In this document: piece by piece, positions 1-6,748 of the stretch
Numbering within the stretch: position 1 is the stretch's first letter
Layout of the letters: each line of letters starts with the position of its first letter
Translations under genes and position numbers: made by a program
Notes under the pieces: generated by a model
What the model saw: the letters and a program-made list of their open reading frames with translations, nothing else
The model's database searches: none
What the model was told of the DNA's origin: nothing
DNA from: Marine Group II euryarchaeote MED-G33
GTDB taxonomy: Archaea; Thermoplasmatota; Poseidoniia; Poseidoniales; Thalassarchaeaceae
Length of the DNA stretch: 9,009 nucleotides
Direction of reading: 5' to 3'
NCBI GenBank assembly: GCA_949538655.1
Contig: CATISE010000058.1
Location: forward strand, 1 to 9,009

Positions 1-636
1 ATGGTCGAAGAAAAAAGCGGAGGAGTGGCATTATTCTGTCCAGGTTCAAATGAATATGAAGCAATCACAGGTGATAGCGGGACAACCCTCGCCTTGACCT
101 TGCTACGAGCAACTGGGCACCTCAGTCGAGATGGATTTGCCAGCCGACGAAATCGGGCCGGCCCCGTCTTTGAAGCACCTGGAGCGCAATGCAAAGGTAC
201 ACACTGTACTCGTTGGGCAATCATGGCCTATGAGGACTCGTGGGCGGAGGCGAACATCCACCAAATCGCAGAAACATACGCTTGTCAAGCCAGTATCATT
301 TCCGCACTACCAAAACCACAACTTGATGGTGAATTCGACGATGTTTGCACGGAAGGTACCCGCGGCCATAGATTGCAACCGATTCGGCTTGTTGGTACAG
401 GACCCACCCCAATCATCGCTTGTCTAAAGCCGGCAGCAGATGGAAATGGAAATGTCGTCCGACTTTACAATCCTACGAACGAAGTTTGGGAAGGTAGAAT
501 TGAAACTGACCTACCTCTGTTCAATGTTCGTGGATGTGATTTGCTGGAGAATGAAACCACCAAGCCACGAATCAGTAAATCTGGTTGGCCTGCAAAACTC
601 AATGCCAAAACGATTGGCACATGGCGCTTCAATTGA
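1..636 (+). CDS. GH38 alpha-mannosidase-type glycosidase, C-terminal part only
   Basis: This is the last 211 codons of a glycoside hydrolase family 38 protein (alpha-mannosidase or mannosylglycerate-hydrolase type). The GH38 catalytic domain lies upstream of the window, so the ATG at base 1 is probably an internal methionine. What is visible is the beta-sandwich region typical of GH38 C-termini: GGVALFCPGSNEYEAI (residues 7-22), LALTLLRATGHLSRD (30-44), RAGPVFEAPGAQCKGTH (52-68), and the strand VVRLYNPTNEVWEGRI (152-167). Family knowledge: GH38 enzymes remove alpha-linked mannose with retention of configuration. Specificity cannot be judged because the catalytic Asp and zinc ligands are outside the window. 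It is followed after nine bases by the DUF2817 gene, and a sugar kinase follows that, so it probably leads or belongs to a sugar-use operon. No signal peptide can be assessed. Confidence 0.8.
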   Translation: MVEEKSGGVALFCPGSNEYEAITGDSGTTLALTLLRATGHLSRDGFASRRNRAGPVFEAPGAQCKGTHCTRWAIMAYEDSWAEANIHQIAETYACQASIISALPKPQLDGEFDDVCTEGTRGHRLQPIRLVGTGPTPIIACLKPAADGNGNVVRLYNPTNEVWEGRIETDLPLFNVRGCDLLENETTKPRISKSGWPAKLNAKTIGTWRFN

Positions 637-638
637 GG
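635..638 (+). promoter_or_regulatory. Shine-Dalgarno GAGG overlapping the GH38 stop codon
   Basis: GAGG shares two bases with the TGA stop at 634-636 and lies seven bases before the ATG at 646. This supports that start and suggests the DUF2817 gene is translated in close coupling with the glycosidase. Confidence 0.6.
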
Positions 639-645
639 CAGTGAT

Positions 646-1746
646 ATGCCTGAGGATGCGGATATTCACCGGTGCTTTGCCACAGAATATGTGACCGCAC
701 GGCAGAGATTGTTAGATCGTGCTGAAAAAATGGAGCTTGAAGTCGAAACTTTGGCCATAGCCAAGAAAGGACCACACGAAGAAACACTGTCCACCGATAT
801 TTTGTGGGTGGGCCCGAAAGATGCAACCAAATTAATCCTGCATACATCCGGAGTTCATGGCGTTGAAGGGTTTCCCGGTTCGGCCGCAGCAATGTGGATT
901 TTAGATGGAATCAATTCCAACGAATTGCGTTTACCGGATGACTGCGCAATCATATTTGCCCATGCGATCAACCCATGGGGAATGGCATGGTTGCGTAGAG
1001 TCAATGAAGACAATGCGGATCTTAACAGGAATTTTTTGCCACCGGGCGAGGCTTACGAAGGAGAACCTGAAAATTACAAAAAATTGGATCACTTATTGAA
1101 TCCAACATCGATGAAAAAGGGACGAGAATACTACACTGTCCGGGCTGCGTGGCATTCCTTCAAATTGGGTTTTGCGAATGCAAAACAAGCCGTACAAGAA
1201 GGCCAATACACCCGTCCAAAATCCTTGCAATATGGAGGGAGTAAGTTGGCCGAATCGAGTCAAAATTTCATCCAGTGGTGTGAAAATAATCTGAATCATG
1301 CCAAACAAATTGTTTGGATTGACTTCCATACGGGACTCGGCCCCTTTGGGGTCGATTCACTATTGGTCGCAGAAGGTGTTGATGAAGAGTCATTGAAAAC
1401 CCGATATGGTGATCGTATTCAGCCACTGGATCCTGCAAAAGGAGTAGCATACAAAATTCGAGGAGGGATTCAAGCGGGAATAGAATCACGATTCCCTGAC
1501 AAAGAGTGGACGAGTATTACTCAAGAATTTGGAACCATCAAGCCGATTCCATTGCTCAAATTGGCCCGGGCTGAAAACCGAGTTACACAATGGGGGGGCA
1601 AACCACCACTTCGACTATTGCAGAGTAAAGAGAGGCGAGATATGCTAAATGCATTCAATCCACAATCATTGAAATGGAGACGGATGATTCTCCAGCGTTC
1701 AAGATCAATCATCGAGGATGCGATAGCCCAACTGTCGGAGGAATGA
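646..1746 (+). CDS. DUF2817 / M14-like zinc carboxypeptidase-type protein
   Basis: A 366-residue protein of the DUF2817 family, which is related to the M14 zinc carboxypeptidases. Visible active-site elements in order are H71-x-x-E74 in SGVHGVEGFPGS (first two zinc ligands), NADLNRNF at 123-130 with an Asn-Arg pair in the substrate-carboxylate position, DFHTG at 226-230 with H228 as third zinc ligand, and QEFGT at 293-297 with E295 or its neighbour E-position as the likely catalytic glutamate. The set appears complete, so the enzyme should be active. There is no signal peptide, so it is probably cytoplasmic. The start is supported by GAGG seven bases upstream. It sits between a GH38 glycosidase and a sugar kinase, so a role in trimming peptides from glycopeptides is possible but is inference; DUF2817 substrates are poorly known. 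A run of seven G at 1592-1598 is read through in frame (WGGK). Confidence 0.82.
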   Translation: MPEDADIHRCFATEYVTARQRLLDRAEKMELEVETLAIAKKGPHEETLSTDILWVGPKDATKLILHTSGVHGVEGFPGSAAAMWILDGINSNELRLPDDCAIIFAHAINPWGMAWLRRVNEDNADLNRNFLPPGEAYEGEPENYKKLDHLLNPTSMKKGREYYTVRAAWHSFKLGFANAKQAVQEGQYTRPKSLQYGGSKLAESSQNFIQWCENNLNHAKQIVWIDFHTGLGPFGVDSLLVAEGVDEESLKTRYGDRIQPLDPAKGVAYKIRGGIQAGIESRFPDKEWTSITQEFGTIKPIPLLKLARAENRVTQWGGKPPLRLLQSKERRDMLNAFNPQSLKWRRMILQRSRSIIEDAIAQLSEE

Positions 1747-1753
1747 AGGGAGC

Positions 1754-1757
1754 GGAG
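1754..1757 (+). promoter_or_regulatory. Shine-Dalgarno GGAG selecting the GTG start at 1765
   Basis: GGAG lies seven bases before the GTG at 1765 but 16 before the in-frame ATG at 1774. The spacing favours the GTG as initiator of the sugar kinase. Confidence 0.6.
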
Positions 1758-1764
1758 CTCTTCG

Positions 1765-2634
1765 GTGAATCTGATGAAGCGTGTAGAAGCCCGTGCTCCT
1801 GTACGGATCGACTTGGCCGGAGGATGGACTGATGTCCCACCATATACGCACGAAGTCGGTGGTGAAGTTGTCAATGTTGCAATCAATATTCATGCCCATG
1901 CATCATTGGAGATTGATGATGATGGGCGCCTATCCGTGAATTACCGCTGTGATGCTCCTGTGGGTTCGGGATTGGGGACCACAGGTGCGATCAATGTTGC
2001 CTTAATGGCAGCCATCAATGGTGCTGAAAATGCTGAAGAGGCTGCTTATCAATTTGAGGCTCTTCTCGGGAATACGGGCGGACGTCAAGACCAATGGGCT
2101 GCAAAACACGGCGGATTCAATCATCTGATGTTTATCGGTGACTCAGTGGAAGAAATGCCATTTGAGCCACCACGAAGCGTCAAATTTTGGTTGCAGAAGC
2201 ACCTGATTATTGCCAATACTGGAATTCCACATGTGAGTGGGGATTTGCATGATGCGATTTGGGAAAAATATGCTTCGAAAGATGAAGGTGTTATTGAGGG
2301 ATTGATGACAATTCGGTTGGCGGCACGAAAGATGGCTCAGGGTTTAGATCAAGATCGTCGAAACATGATTGTTGAAGCATTTCACGATGTTTGCAAGGGT
2401 GTTGATGCCCTAGATATGTCACTTCATGATCCCTTTAGGGATGTTGTGAATCCTCTTGTGGAGAACAAAGATGTGGCAGCATGGAAAGCATTGGGCGCTG
2501 GTGGTGGCGGATGTGTTGCACTCCTCGCAGGACCAATGCGGCAGGAGGCTGTGATTGCCACATGCGAGGCCGCTGGTTGGAATGTTCTCGAATGGGATTA
2601 CGATGAAGATGGTCTCGTTGTCAATGCCAACTGA
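1765..2634 (+). CDS. Compact GHMP sugar kinase, fucokinase/heptokinase-like
   Basis: A 289-residue GHMP-family kinase that should phosphorylate a sugar with ATP in the cytoplasm. The N-terminal motif RAPVRIDLAGGWTDVPPY (10-27) and the following GGEVVNVAI resemble the fucokinase domain of FKP and the HddA heptose-phosphate kinases. The ATP loop is GSGLGTTGA (67-75), where Thr-Thr-Gly stands in for the usual Ser-Ser-x. GGRQDQWAAKHGGFN (105-119) matches the HddA-type GRQDQ segment, and ALGAGGGGCVALL (242-254) is the C-terminal glycine-rich motif. Only about 25 residues separate NVAI from the ATP loop, where relatives usually have roughly 60-70, so a segment of the N-terminal domain seems absent while all motifs remain. 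It starts at GTG, 18 bases after the DUF2817 stop. The mannosidase upstream suggests mannose or fucose as substrate, but this is inference; heptose 7-phosphate is an alternative. Its last 14 bases overlap the convergent gene. Confidence 0.8.
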   Translation: MNLMKRVEARAPVRIDLAGGWTDVPPYTHEVGGEVVNVAINIHAHASLEIDDDGRLSVNYRCDAPVGSGLGTTGAINVALMAAINGAENAEEAAYQFEALLGNTGGRQDQWAAKHGGFNHLMFIGDSVEEMPFEPPRSVKFWLQKHLIIANTGIPHVSGDLHDAIWEKYASKDEGVIEGLMTIRLAARKMAQGLDQDRRNMIVEAFHDVCKGVDALDMSLHDPFRDVVNPLVENKDVAAWKALGAGGGGCVALLAGPMRQEAVIATCEAAGWNVLEWDYDEDGLVVNAN

Positions 2635-3496
2635 GACCTTCAATCGTCGTCGAAAGAGTCGAAATTGCAGGCAATAGAGCTTCGACAATCTTAGCTGACC
2701 ATTCAACAATATCGTCTGTGGTTTCCGAACGACCATGCAACAACGGCCAGCGACCCATCGAAGGGGGCCACAGTTCGACTTGACCTGGAAGATTCAACTC
2801 AAACGGATTCGATTGTGCCGCCCACATCATCTCATCTGCGAGAAGGGAAAGCGCACCACGGGAAGCGTTGCACAATGCAACTGTTCGCAAACCGTCGAGG
2901 CGATTGGGCTCGGCTTCATCAGGCCGATCGAGTTCTCCAGGAGGCGCCCGTTCAAAGAGGAGAAATCCTCTAGTGGAAACATGTTGATTCCAACCCAACC
3001 CGACAAAAATAGTGAACAAACTACACCATGAATGTGGTGCCCGAACATACCAACCCATCCGATCTGATTTGTTATCGACTTCGAGATGCCAAGTCCATTC
3101 TGGCAACATCGGTGAAAGACGTGTTCTGATTTCAGTGAGCAAATTTCGATGGTGAATCACTGATTCCCCTGAGATTTGTTTCGGCTCCCCTATGCGCTGG
3201 ATCAGCCAACTCGACAATTCTGGTGAGACACAAGAGGGGGAAAGTGACCAGCGATGAAGGCCCATTCGACCGGGGCCCTCATTCATCTGAATACTTTGAG
3301 TGGTCCAACGATGAATCGAATCAGCACCGTCACCATCACCGATTAGAAATGTAAGACGTGCATCCCCTACACGGATTCCATCGTCTGATTGTGAGAAGGT
3401 GAATTCACCTTCGGGTTCTGAACCATGACCCCCATGAAGTGGATGATCATCAAAGTCGATCTCTTCCCATAGTCGGGAGAACAACTCTCTCTCCAT
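2621..3496 (-). CDS. Unrecognised Trp-rich protein, last gene of the uronate operon
   Basis: A 291-residue protein that I do not recognise. It is rich in Trp and acidic residues, with no signal peptide and no convincing membrane helix; the most hydrophobic stretch is SWCSLFTIFVGLGWN (about 156-170). An aromatic-rich middle (WTWHLEVDNKSDRMGWYV) and a C-terminal helix-like segment (about 261-285) suggest a folded soluble protein. It lies 24 bases after the GH67-like gene on the same strand, so it is very likely co-transcribed with it and with the glucuronokinase; a carbohydrate-linked role is inference from position only. No clear Shine-Dalgarno precedes the ATG at 3496; a TTG four codons later follows a GGAGAGAGAG run and is a weaker alternative. 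Its 3' end overlaps the plus-strand kinase by 14 bases. The long open frame between same-strand operon genes supports it being real. Confidence 0.65.
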   Translation of the reverse strand: MERELFSRLWEEIDFDDHPLHGGHGSEPEGEFTFSQSDDGIRVGDARLTFLIGDGDGADSIHRWTTQSIQMNEGPGRMGLHRWSLSPSCVSPELSSWLIQRIGEPKQISGESVIHHRNLLTEIRTRLSPMLPEWTWHLEVDNKSDRMGWYVRAPHSWCSLFTIFVGLGWNQHVSTRGFLLFERAPPGELDRPDEAEPNRLDGLRTVALCNASRGALSLLADEMMWAAQSNPFELNLPGQVELWPPSMGRWPLLHGRSETTDDIVEWSAKIVEALLPAISTLSTTIEGLSWH

Positions 3497-3520
3497 GATG
3501 TCGCGAAGGGGAAGAGCGTC

Positions 3521-4957
3521 TTAATCCATCACCGACAGAGGTGCCAAAGAATTTTCATCAAATCGCCGAAGAAGTAGTGCTTTGCATTCATCTCTAGAAA
3601 GGGGAGCTAAATCCAATAATTGGTTCCACGTTTCCTCGGTCCATTCAGCGAATTGCAAGGCCCAACGATATGAAGACAAAATGAATTCTGAATGCTCACA
3701 AGTGGGTAACTTTTCAGCCTCGATTAAGTGGCTACGGGCCATTGCTGTGGCCAATGACCTCTCTGAACGCAATAGATCAGACATGCCCTGTTCAACAACT
3801 GTATTGGCGATTTTTGCACATGCACCTGGGACAAAATTATCATCTCTGAACCAGTTTTCGGATGGCATCCAACGTTGATTGGCGATAACCCTCCACACAT
3901 CGAGATAACGCAGTCTTAGTATCAATTCAGAACTTTTCTTGAGTAGATTGATTGATTCCTCAGGCAAATTATTTTCTGAAATCCATTCAGACAATATTTC
4001 TTCAGCATCTCGTTCAGGATTGGCAGTCAATGCTAGGATGGTATACAGATTCATGTCTGCCCAAAGTTCACTGGAAGCATGTCGGTTGGACCAACCACCT
4101 CCAATTGGAATAATCCAACTACCAGCCCAATCCTTGGGTCTAACATTGGCAATTCCAGTCCGCCCCCGCTCTCCACACTCGATGGGACCCTGGCTCCATT
4201 CCGGCCCCAGCCAGTTGGGGACCATGCCTATGAATTCGTATTCACGCTCACACTGGAATTCTATGAGACGTGCTGGTCCCTCTTCGAGGATGGATGGATT
4301 CCATGGTTGATGCCTCCAATAATCGGTGATTGTGTGTTTCACAGAAACAAAGAATCGAGGGTCTCCCCCCCACTTTTTCAGTACTTTTGACTGGAGTAAG
4401 CGGTTTGCATGTACCCCTTCTTCGGAGAGGTCCCAAAGTCGCAGAATGCATCTTTTCCCCATCTCTCGGCAAACCACTGATTCCAGGAGTTCAATCACTT
4501 TCCGTCGACGGGATAGCCCATCCATTGAAGAACAATCGATACACTCACAACGAAGAAGATCGATGCGTTTCACGTCAGAATTTGTACTCTCAAATGTTTC
4601 ACCGTATCTGAACACAAGACCACGAATCTGAGGAAACGATTCAATCACATCACGAATGGCTTCAGCAGTGAGTTCCCAACTCTCTTCTCGGCCAGGACAA
4701 CCTGCGTCAGAATCAATGGGTAATGTGAATAAATCATCCATTAACCAAACACCCAATCCTGAATCGATTGTAGATTCGATTCTCTGTTTCAATTCAGGTG
4801 TGACACCATACAGGCAGCCACTCATCTGATCTGAAATGACCACGTCAGTAAAACCGAGGGACACCAAATGATTCGAATCCCTGTAATCAGTCACTAAACT
4901 CTCGTGTAAAGGCGAGTCGTGGACATAGGCAATACGCATCCGATTGTCTTGCATCAC
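3521..4957 (-). CDS. GH67-like TIM-barrel protein, probable alpha-glucuronidase-type glycosidase
   Basis: A 478-residue protein that resembles the catalytic barrel of GH67 alpha-glucuronidases. The segment SVKHTITDYWRHQPWNP (205-221) followed by LIEFQCEREYEFIG (231-244) matches the GH67 pattern VKxxxxDF...EFQxxxEY. In the Cellvibrio japonicus enzyme the acid is Glu292 and the water-activating pair is Asp365 and Glu393, as I recall; the counterparts here would be E120 (in FRYGET), D212 and E239. The D-to-E spacing is 27 here against 28 there. A CxCxxC cluster (C137, C139, C142) follows the putative acid. Classical GH67 enzymes are about 650-700 residues, so this is a short form apparently lacking the N-terminal domain. 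No signal peptide is seen, so it should act in the cytoplasm. The GTG start overlaps the upstream kinase stop by one base (TAGTG); the ATG at 4954, eight bases after GGAG, may be the true initiator. Other GH67-related uncharacterised families are possible. Confidence 0.6.
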   Translation of the reverse strand: MMQDNRMRIAYVHDSPLHESLVTDYRDSNHLVSLGFTDVVISDQMSGCLYGVTPELKQRIESTIDSGLGVWLMDDLFTLPIDSDAGCPGREESWELTAEAIRDVIESFPQIRGLVFRYGETFESTNSDVKRIDLLRCECIDCSSMDGLSRRRKVIELLESVVCREMGKRCILRLWDLSEEGVHANRLLQSKVLKKWGGDPRFFVSVKHTITDYWRHQPWNPSILEEGPARLIEFQCEREYEFIGMVPNWLGPEWSQGPIECGERGRTGIANVRPKDWAGSWIIPIGGGWSNRHASSELWADMNLYTILALTANPERDAEEILSEWISENNLPEESINLLKKSSELILRLRYLDVWRVIANQRWMPSENWFRDDNFVPGACAKIANTVVEQGMSDLLRSERSLATAMARSHLIEAEKLPTCEHSEFILSSYRWALQFAEWTEETWNQLLDLAPLSRDECKALLLRRFDENSLAPLSVMD

Positions 4958-5985
4958 TACATCTCCAGAGACACAAGGTCCCAGCCGTGTTCAGCAAAGG
5001 CTGGGGCCGCGCGCTCCATGAAGTCGTCGTCGGGAATGATGCCGATAATTGCGCCTCCTGAGCCTGGCTGCTTTGCGCACGAGCCAAGTTCACGAGCCAA
5101 TTTGACCATCGTGAGATTCTCACCAAGGGCCTCTTCACCGAAAAGTTCTGTTCGTAAATCGAAATTGCGATTGATCTCTGTAGAAAGCGCCTCAACATCG
5201 CCCGCAAGTAGAGCTTCTTTGCCACGGTGAGCACACCAAGCGAGTTCATTGATGACCCGAACCATGACCGGTTCTTGTTCCGCCCAACGTCGCGGCATGT
5301 CCGCGTGAACTTTTCCTGATTCTTCACCGATACCACCGTGTGCCAACCACATTTTCGGGAGGAGTGATTCATCCATGTGTGAATATGCACCCCAACCTCT
5401 GCCAATCATCAATTCCTCGCGGAAGTCCATGTGCAGCATCCGATTGTAAGCCTGAGGAAGTCTGTCTTGCAACCCTCCGTGAATATCAAGTCGTTCTGTT
5501 TCAACCTTGAGGATCATATCGGCAATCGCATGGGGTGGTAGAGCAGTACCCAATCCATGATGTGTCAACATACAACGAATCACCGCAGTGATAACGGCCG
5601 AGGATCCTGCTAGACCCACCTGTCGTGGGATATCTGTATCGAGTTCTAGTTTGAAACCGCTCGCCTCAATGGCAAGACCACTGGCGACACAATCTTCTTG
5701 GAAATGAATCAAAGCACCCAAAACAAGTCGCGAGAGACCGTCATCTTTCAACTCAGGAGGGTTTTTTGCCAAATCTGAAAGTGATTTGCATTCCAACTTT
5801 TCATCACCGCAGTTAATGCTGAGCGAAAAATCCCAACGGTTCTCATGAGGTGTCAGTATACATCGGGCTCGCCAGTTCCTGGCAAGCGAAGAAATGCACT
5901 GCCCATTGTAGCCATCAGATGGATTGCCAAGAATTCCAATCCTCGCAGGGATGGAACAGAAGATGGCTTCGGCACCTCGGCGCAT
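4957..5985 (-). CDS. Glucuronokinase-type GHMP kinase
   Basis: A 342-residue GHMP kinase whose motifs fit the glucuronokinase clade (ATP + D-glucuronate to glucuronate 1-phosphate). PARIGILGNPSDGYNG (13-28) matches the plant enzyme's ARVGLLGNPSD-type N-terminus; IPRQVGLAGSSAVITA (119-134) is the ATP loop in the same form as plant GLCAK; GGLQDRLPQAY (170-180) followed by MDF matches its QDR...MDF segment; and CAKQPGSGGAIIGII (303-317) is the C-terminal glycine motif. The length is normal for the family and no key motif is missing, so it should be active in the cytoplasm. It is the first gene of the minus-strand operon and overlaps the GH67-like gene by one base. It is divergent from a nucleotidyltransferase that could use its product. 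No Shine-Dalgarno precedes the ATG; an AT-rich box about 28 bases upstream suggests a leaderless transcript. A related C1 sugar kinase with another substrate is the alternative. Confidence 0.78.
   Translation of the reverse strand: MRRGAEAIFCSIPARIGILGNPSDGYNGQCISSLARNWRARCILTPHENRWDFSLSINCGDEKLECKSLSDLAKNPPELKDDGLSRLVLGALIHFQEDCVASGLAIEASGFKLELDTDIPRQVGLAGSSAVITAVIRCMLTHHGLGTALPPHAIADMILKVETERLDIHGGLQDRLPQAYNRMLHMDFREELMIGRGWGAYSHMDESLLPKMWLAHGGIGEESGKVHADMPRRWAEQEPVMVRVINELAWCAHRGKEALLAGDVEALSTEINRNFDLRTELFGEEALGENLTMVKLARELGSCAKQPGSGGAIIGIIPDDDFMERAAPAFAEHGWDLVSLEM
4963..4966 (-). promoter_or_regulatory. Shine-Dalgarno GGAG inside the glucuronokinase end
   Basis: GGAG on the minus strand lies within the last codons of the kinase gene, five bases before the GTG at 4957 and eight before the ATG at 4954. 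It supports coupled translation of the GH67-like gene. Confidence 0.6.
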
Positions 5986-6040
5986 GACTGCCGACTCTAG
6001 TTCACGGGTATGTTAATTCCGTTGACGCCAAGCGGGATTC
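5986..6040. promoter_or_regulatory. Divergent intergenic region with one central TATA-like box
   Basis: The 55-base gap lies between the start codons of the glucuronokinase and the nucleotidyltransferase. Its only AT-rich stretch, TATGTTAATT at 6009-6018, is centred about 28 bases from each ATG, which is the distance expected for an archaeal TATA box and a leaderless start. Neither ATG has a recognisable Shine-Dalgarno. I infer a shared bidirectional promoter that makes both genes at once; no transcript data are available here. Confidence 0.5.
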
Positions 6041-6748
6041 ATGGCGGAGTATTCGGAGCCAATATGGGCCATCATTCCTGCCGCTGGCCTGGGTACTCGA
6101 ATGGCTGAAAACGCAGTATTGGGCTGTAAAGAACTGGTTCAAGTCGGTGGTATCACGATGCTGGAAAGAACCATTCAAGAAGTTGAATTGGCTGGAATTG
6201 ACAATATTGTTGTCGTTTCTTCACCAAACAAGCCAGGCATTGATGCTGCGCTAAAGAATCGAGGCGTACATATCGTCCATCAGGATGGTCCGAACGGGCT
6301 TGTTGACGCAGTTCGGTGTGGAAGAATCTTGTCAGGTAAATCCCCGTGTTTAGTCGCACTACCAGATGTGATGTTTACAGACGTGAATCCATCCAAAAAA
6401 TTGTGCGAGAGATTTCAGGGTGATTGTCTGCTCACAATCGTGCAAACAGAGGCACCATGGGCAAATCATCTCAAAGACACTGGCAGGGTTACAAAGATGG
6501 ATGGTGAATATATCTTGGATCTAGCTGGGAAAAGCCCTGATCTACCCTTTCCAATCGGTGAATTCAGAATCACAGGGAGAGCGATTTGGACAGATGCCTT
6601 CTGGAATGTGGTTGAGGATGACGAAGTAGCCGCATTGCGCATATTGGCTTCAGCCAGAAAATTACGTGCTTCCTTTGTAAAAACACCATATCTAGATGTG
6701 GGGTTAACTGTAGGATACAAATATGCACAGTCTGTTTTCAATCAATGA
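6041..6748 (+). CDS. Sugar-1-phosphate nucleotidyltransferase, possible glucuronate-1-phosphate uridylyltransferase
   Basis: A 235-residue nucleotidyltransferase of the glucose-1-phosphate uridylyl/thymidylyltransferase fold, which joins an NTP and a sugar 1-phosphate to give an NDP-sugar and pyrophosphate. IIPAAGLGTRM (11-21) is the signature nucleotide-binding loop; K30 is in the place of the conserved Lys that normally follows Pro (here Cys); GPNGLVDAV (83-91) fits the base-binding segment; D109 in LPDVMF and D219 in YLDVGLTVGY fit the metal-binding aspartates; FRITGRAIW (175-183) fits the sugar-contact region. It is a minimal form with no C-terminal beta-helix. It is divergent from a glucuronokinase, so glucuronate 1-phosphate plus UTP to UDP-glucuronate is the best guess; UDP-glucose or dTDP-glucose synthesis is the alternative. 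There is no Shine-Dalgarno, and the start is likely leaderless. Its last 11 bases overlap the convergent hydrolase gene. Confidence 0.78.
   Translation: MAEYSEPIWAIIPAAGLGTRMAENAVLGCKELVQVGGITMLERTIQEVELAGIDNIVVVSSPNKPGIDAALKNRGVHIVHQDGPNGLVDAVRCGRILSGKSPCLVALPDVMFTDVNPSKKLCERFQGDCLLTIVQTEAPWANHLKDTGRVTKMDGEYILDLAGKSPDLPFPIGEFRITGRAIWTDAFWNVVEDDEVAALRILASARKLRASFVKTPYLDVGLTVGYKYAQSVFNQ

Noticed and set aside
1..3. ATG at base 1 as the true start of the GH38 gene
   Set aside because: The protein begins within the GH38 C-terminal domain, so the real start must be upstream of the window.
1592..1598. Run of seven G as a possible frameshift site in the DUF2817 gene
   Set aside because: The reading frame and protein features continue normally on both sides, so there is no sign of a break.
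4365..4371. Run of seven C in the GH67-like gene as a possible frameshift
   Set aside because: The minus-strand frame reads through it as KKWGGDP and the conserved GH67-like motif follows in the same frame.
4079..4631. Several open frames on the plus strand opposite the GH67-like gene
   Set aside because: They are short, lack recognisable domains and Shine-Dalgarno sites, and lie antisense to a gene with conserved motifs.
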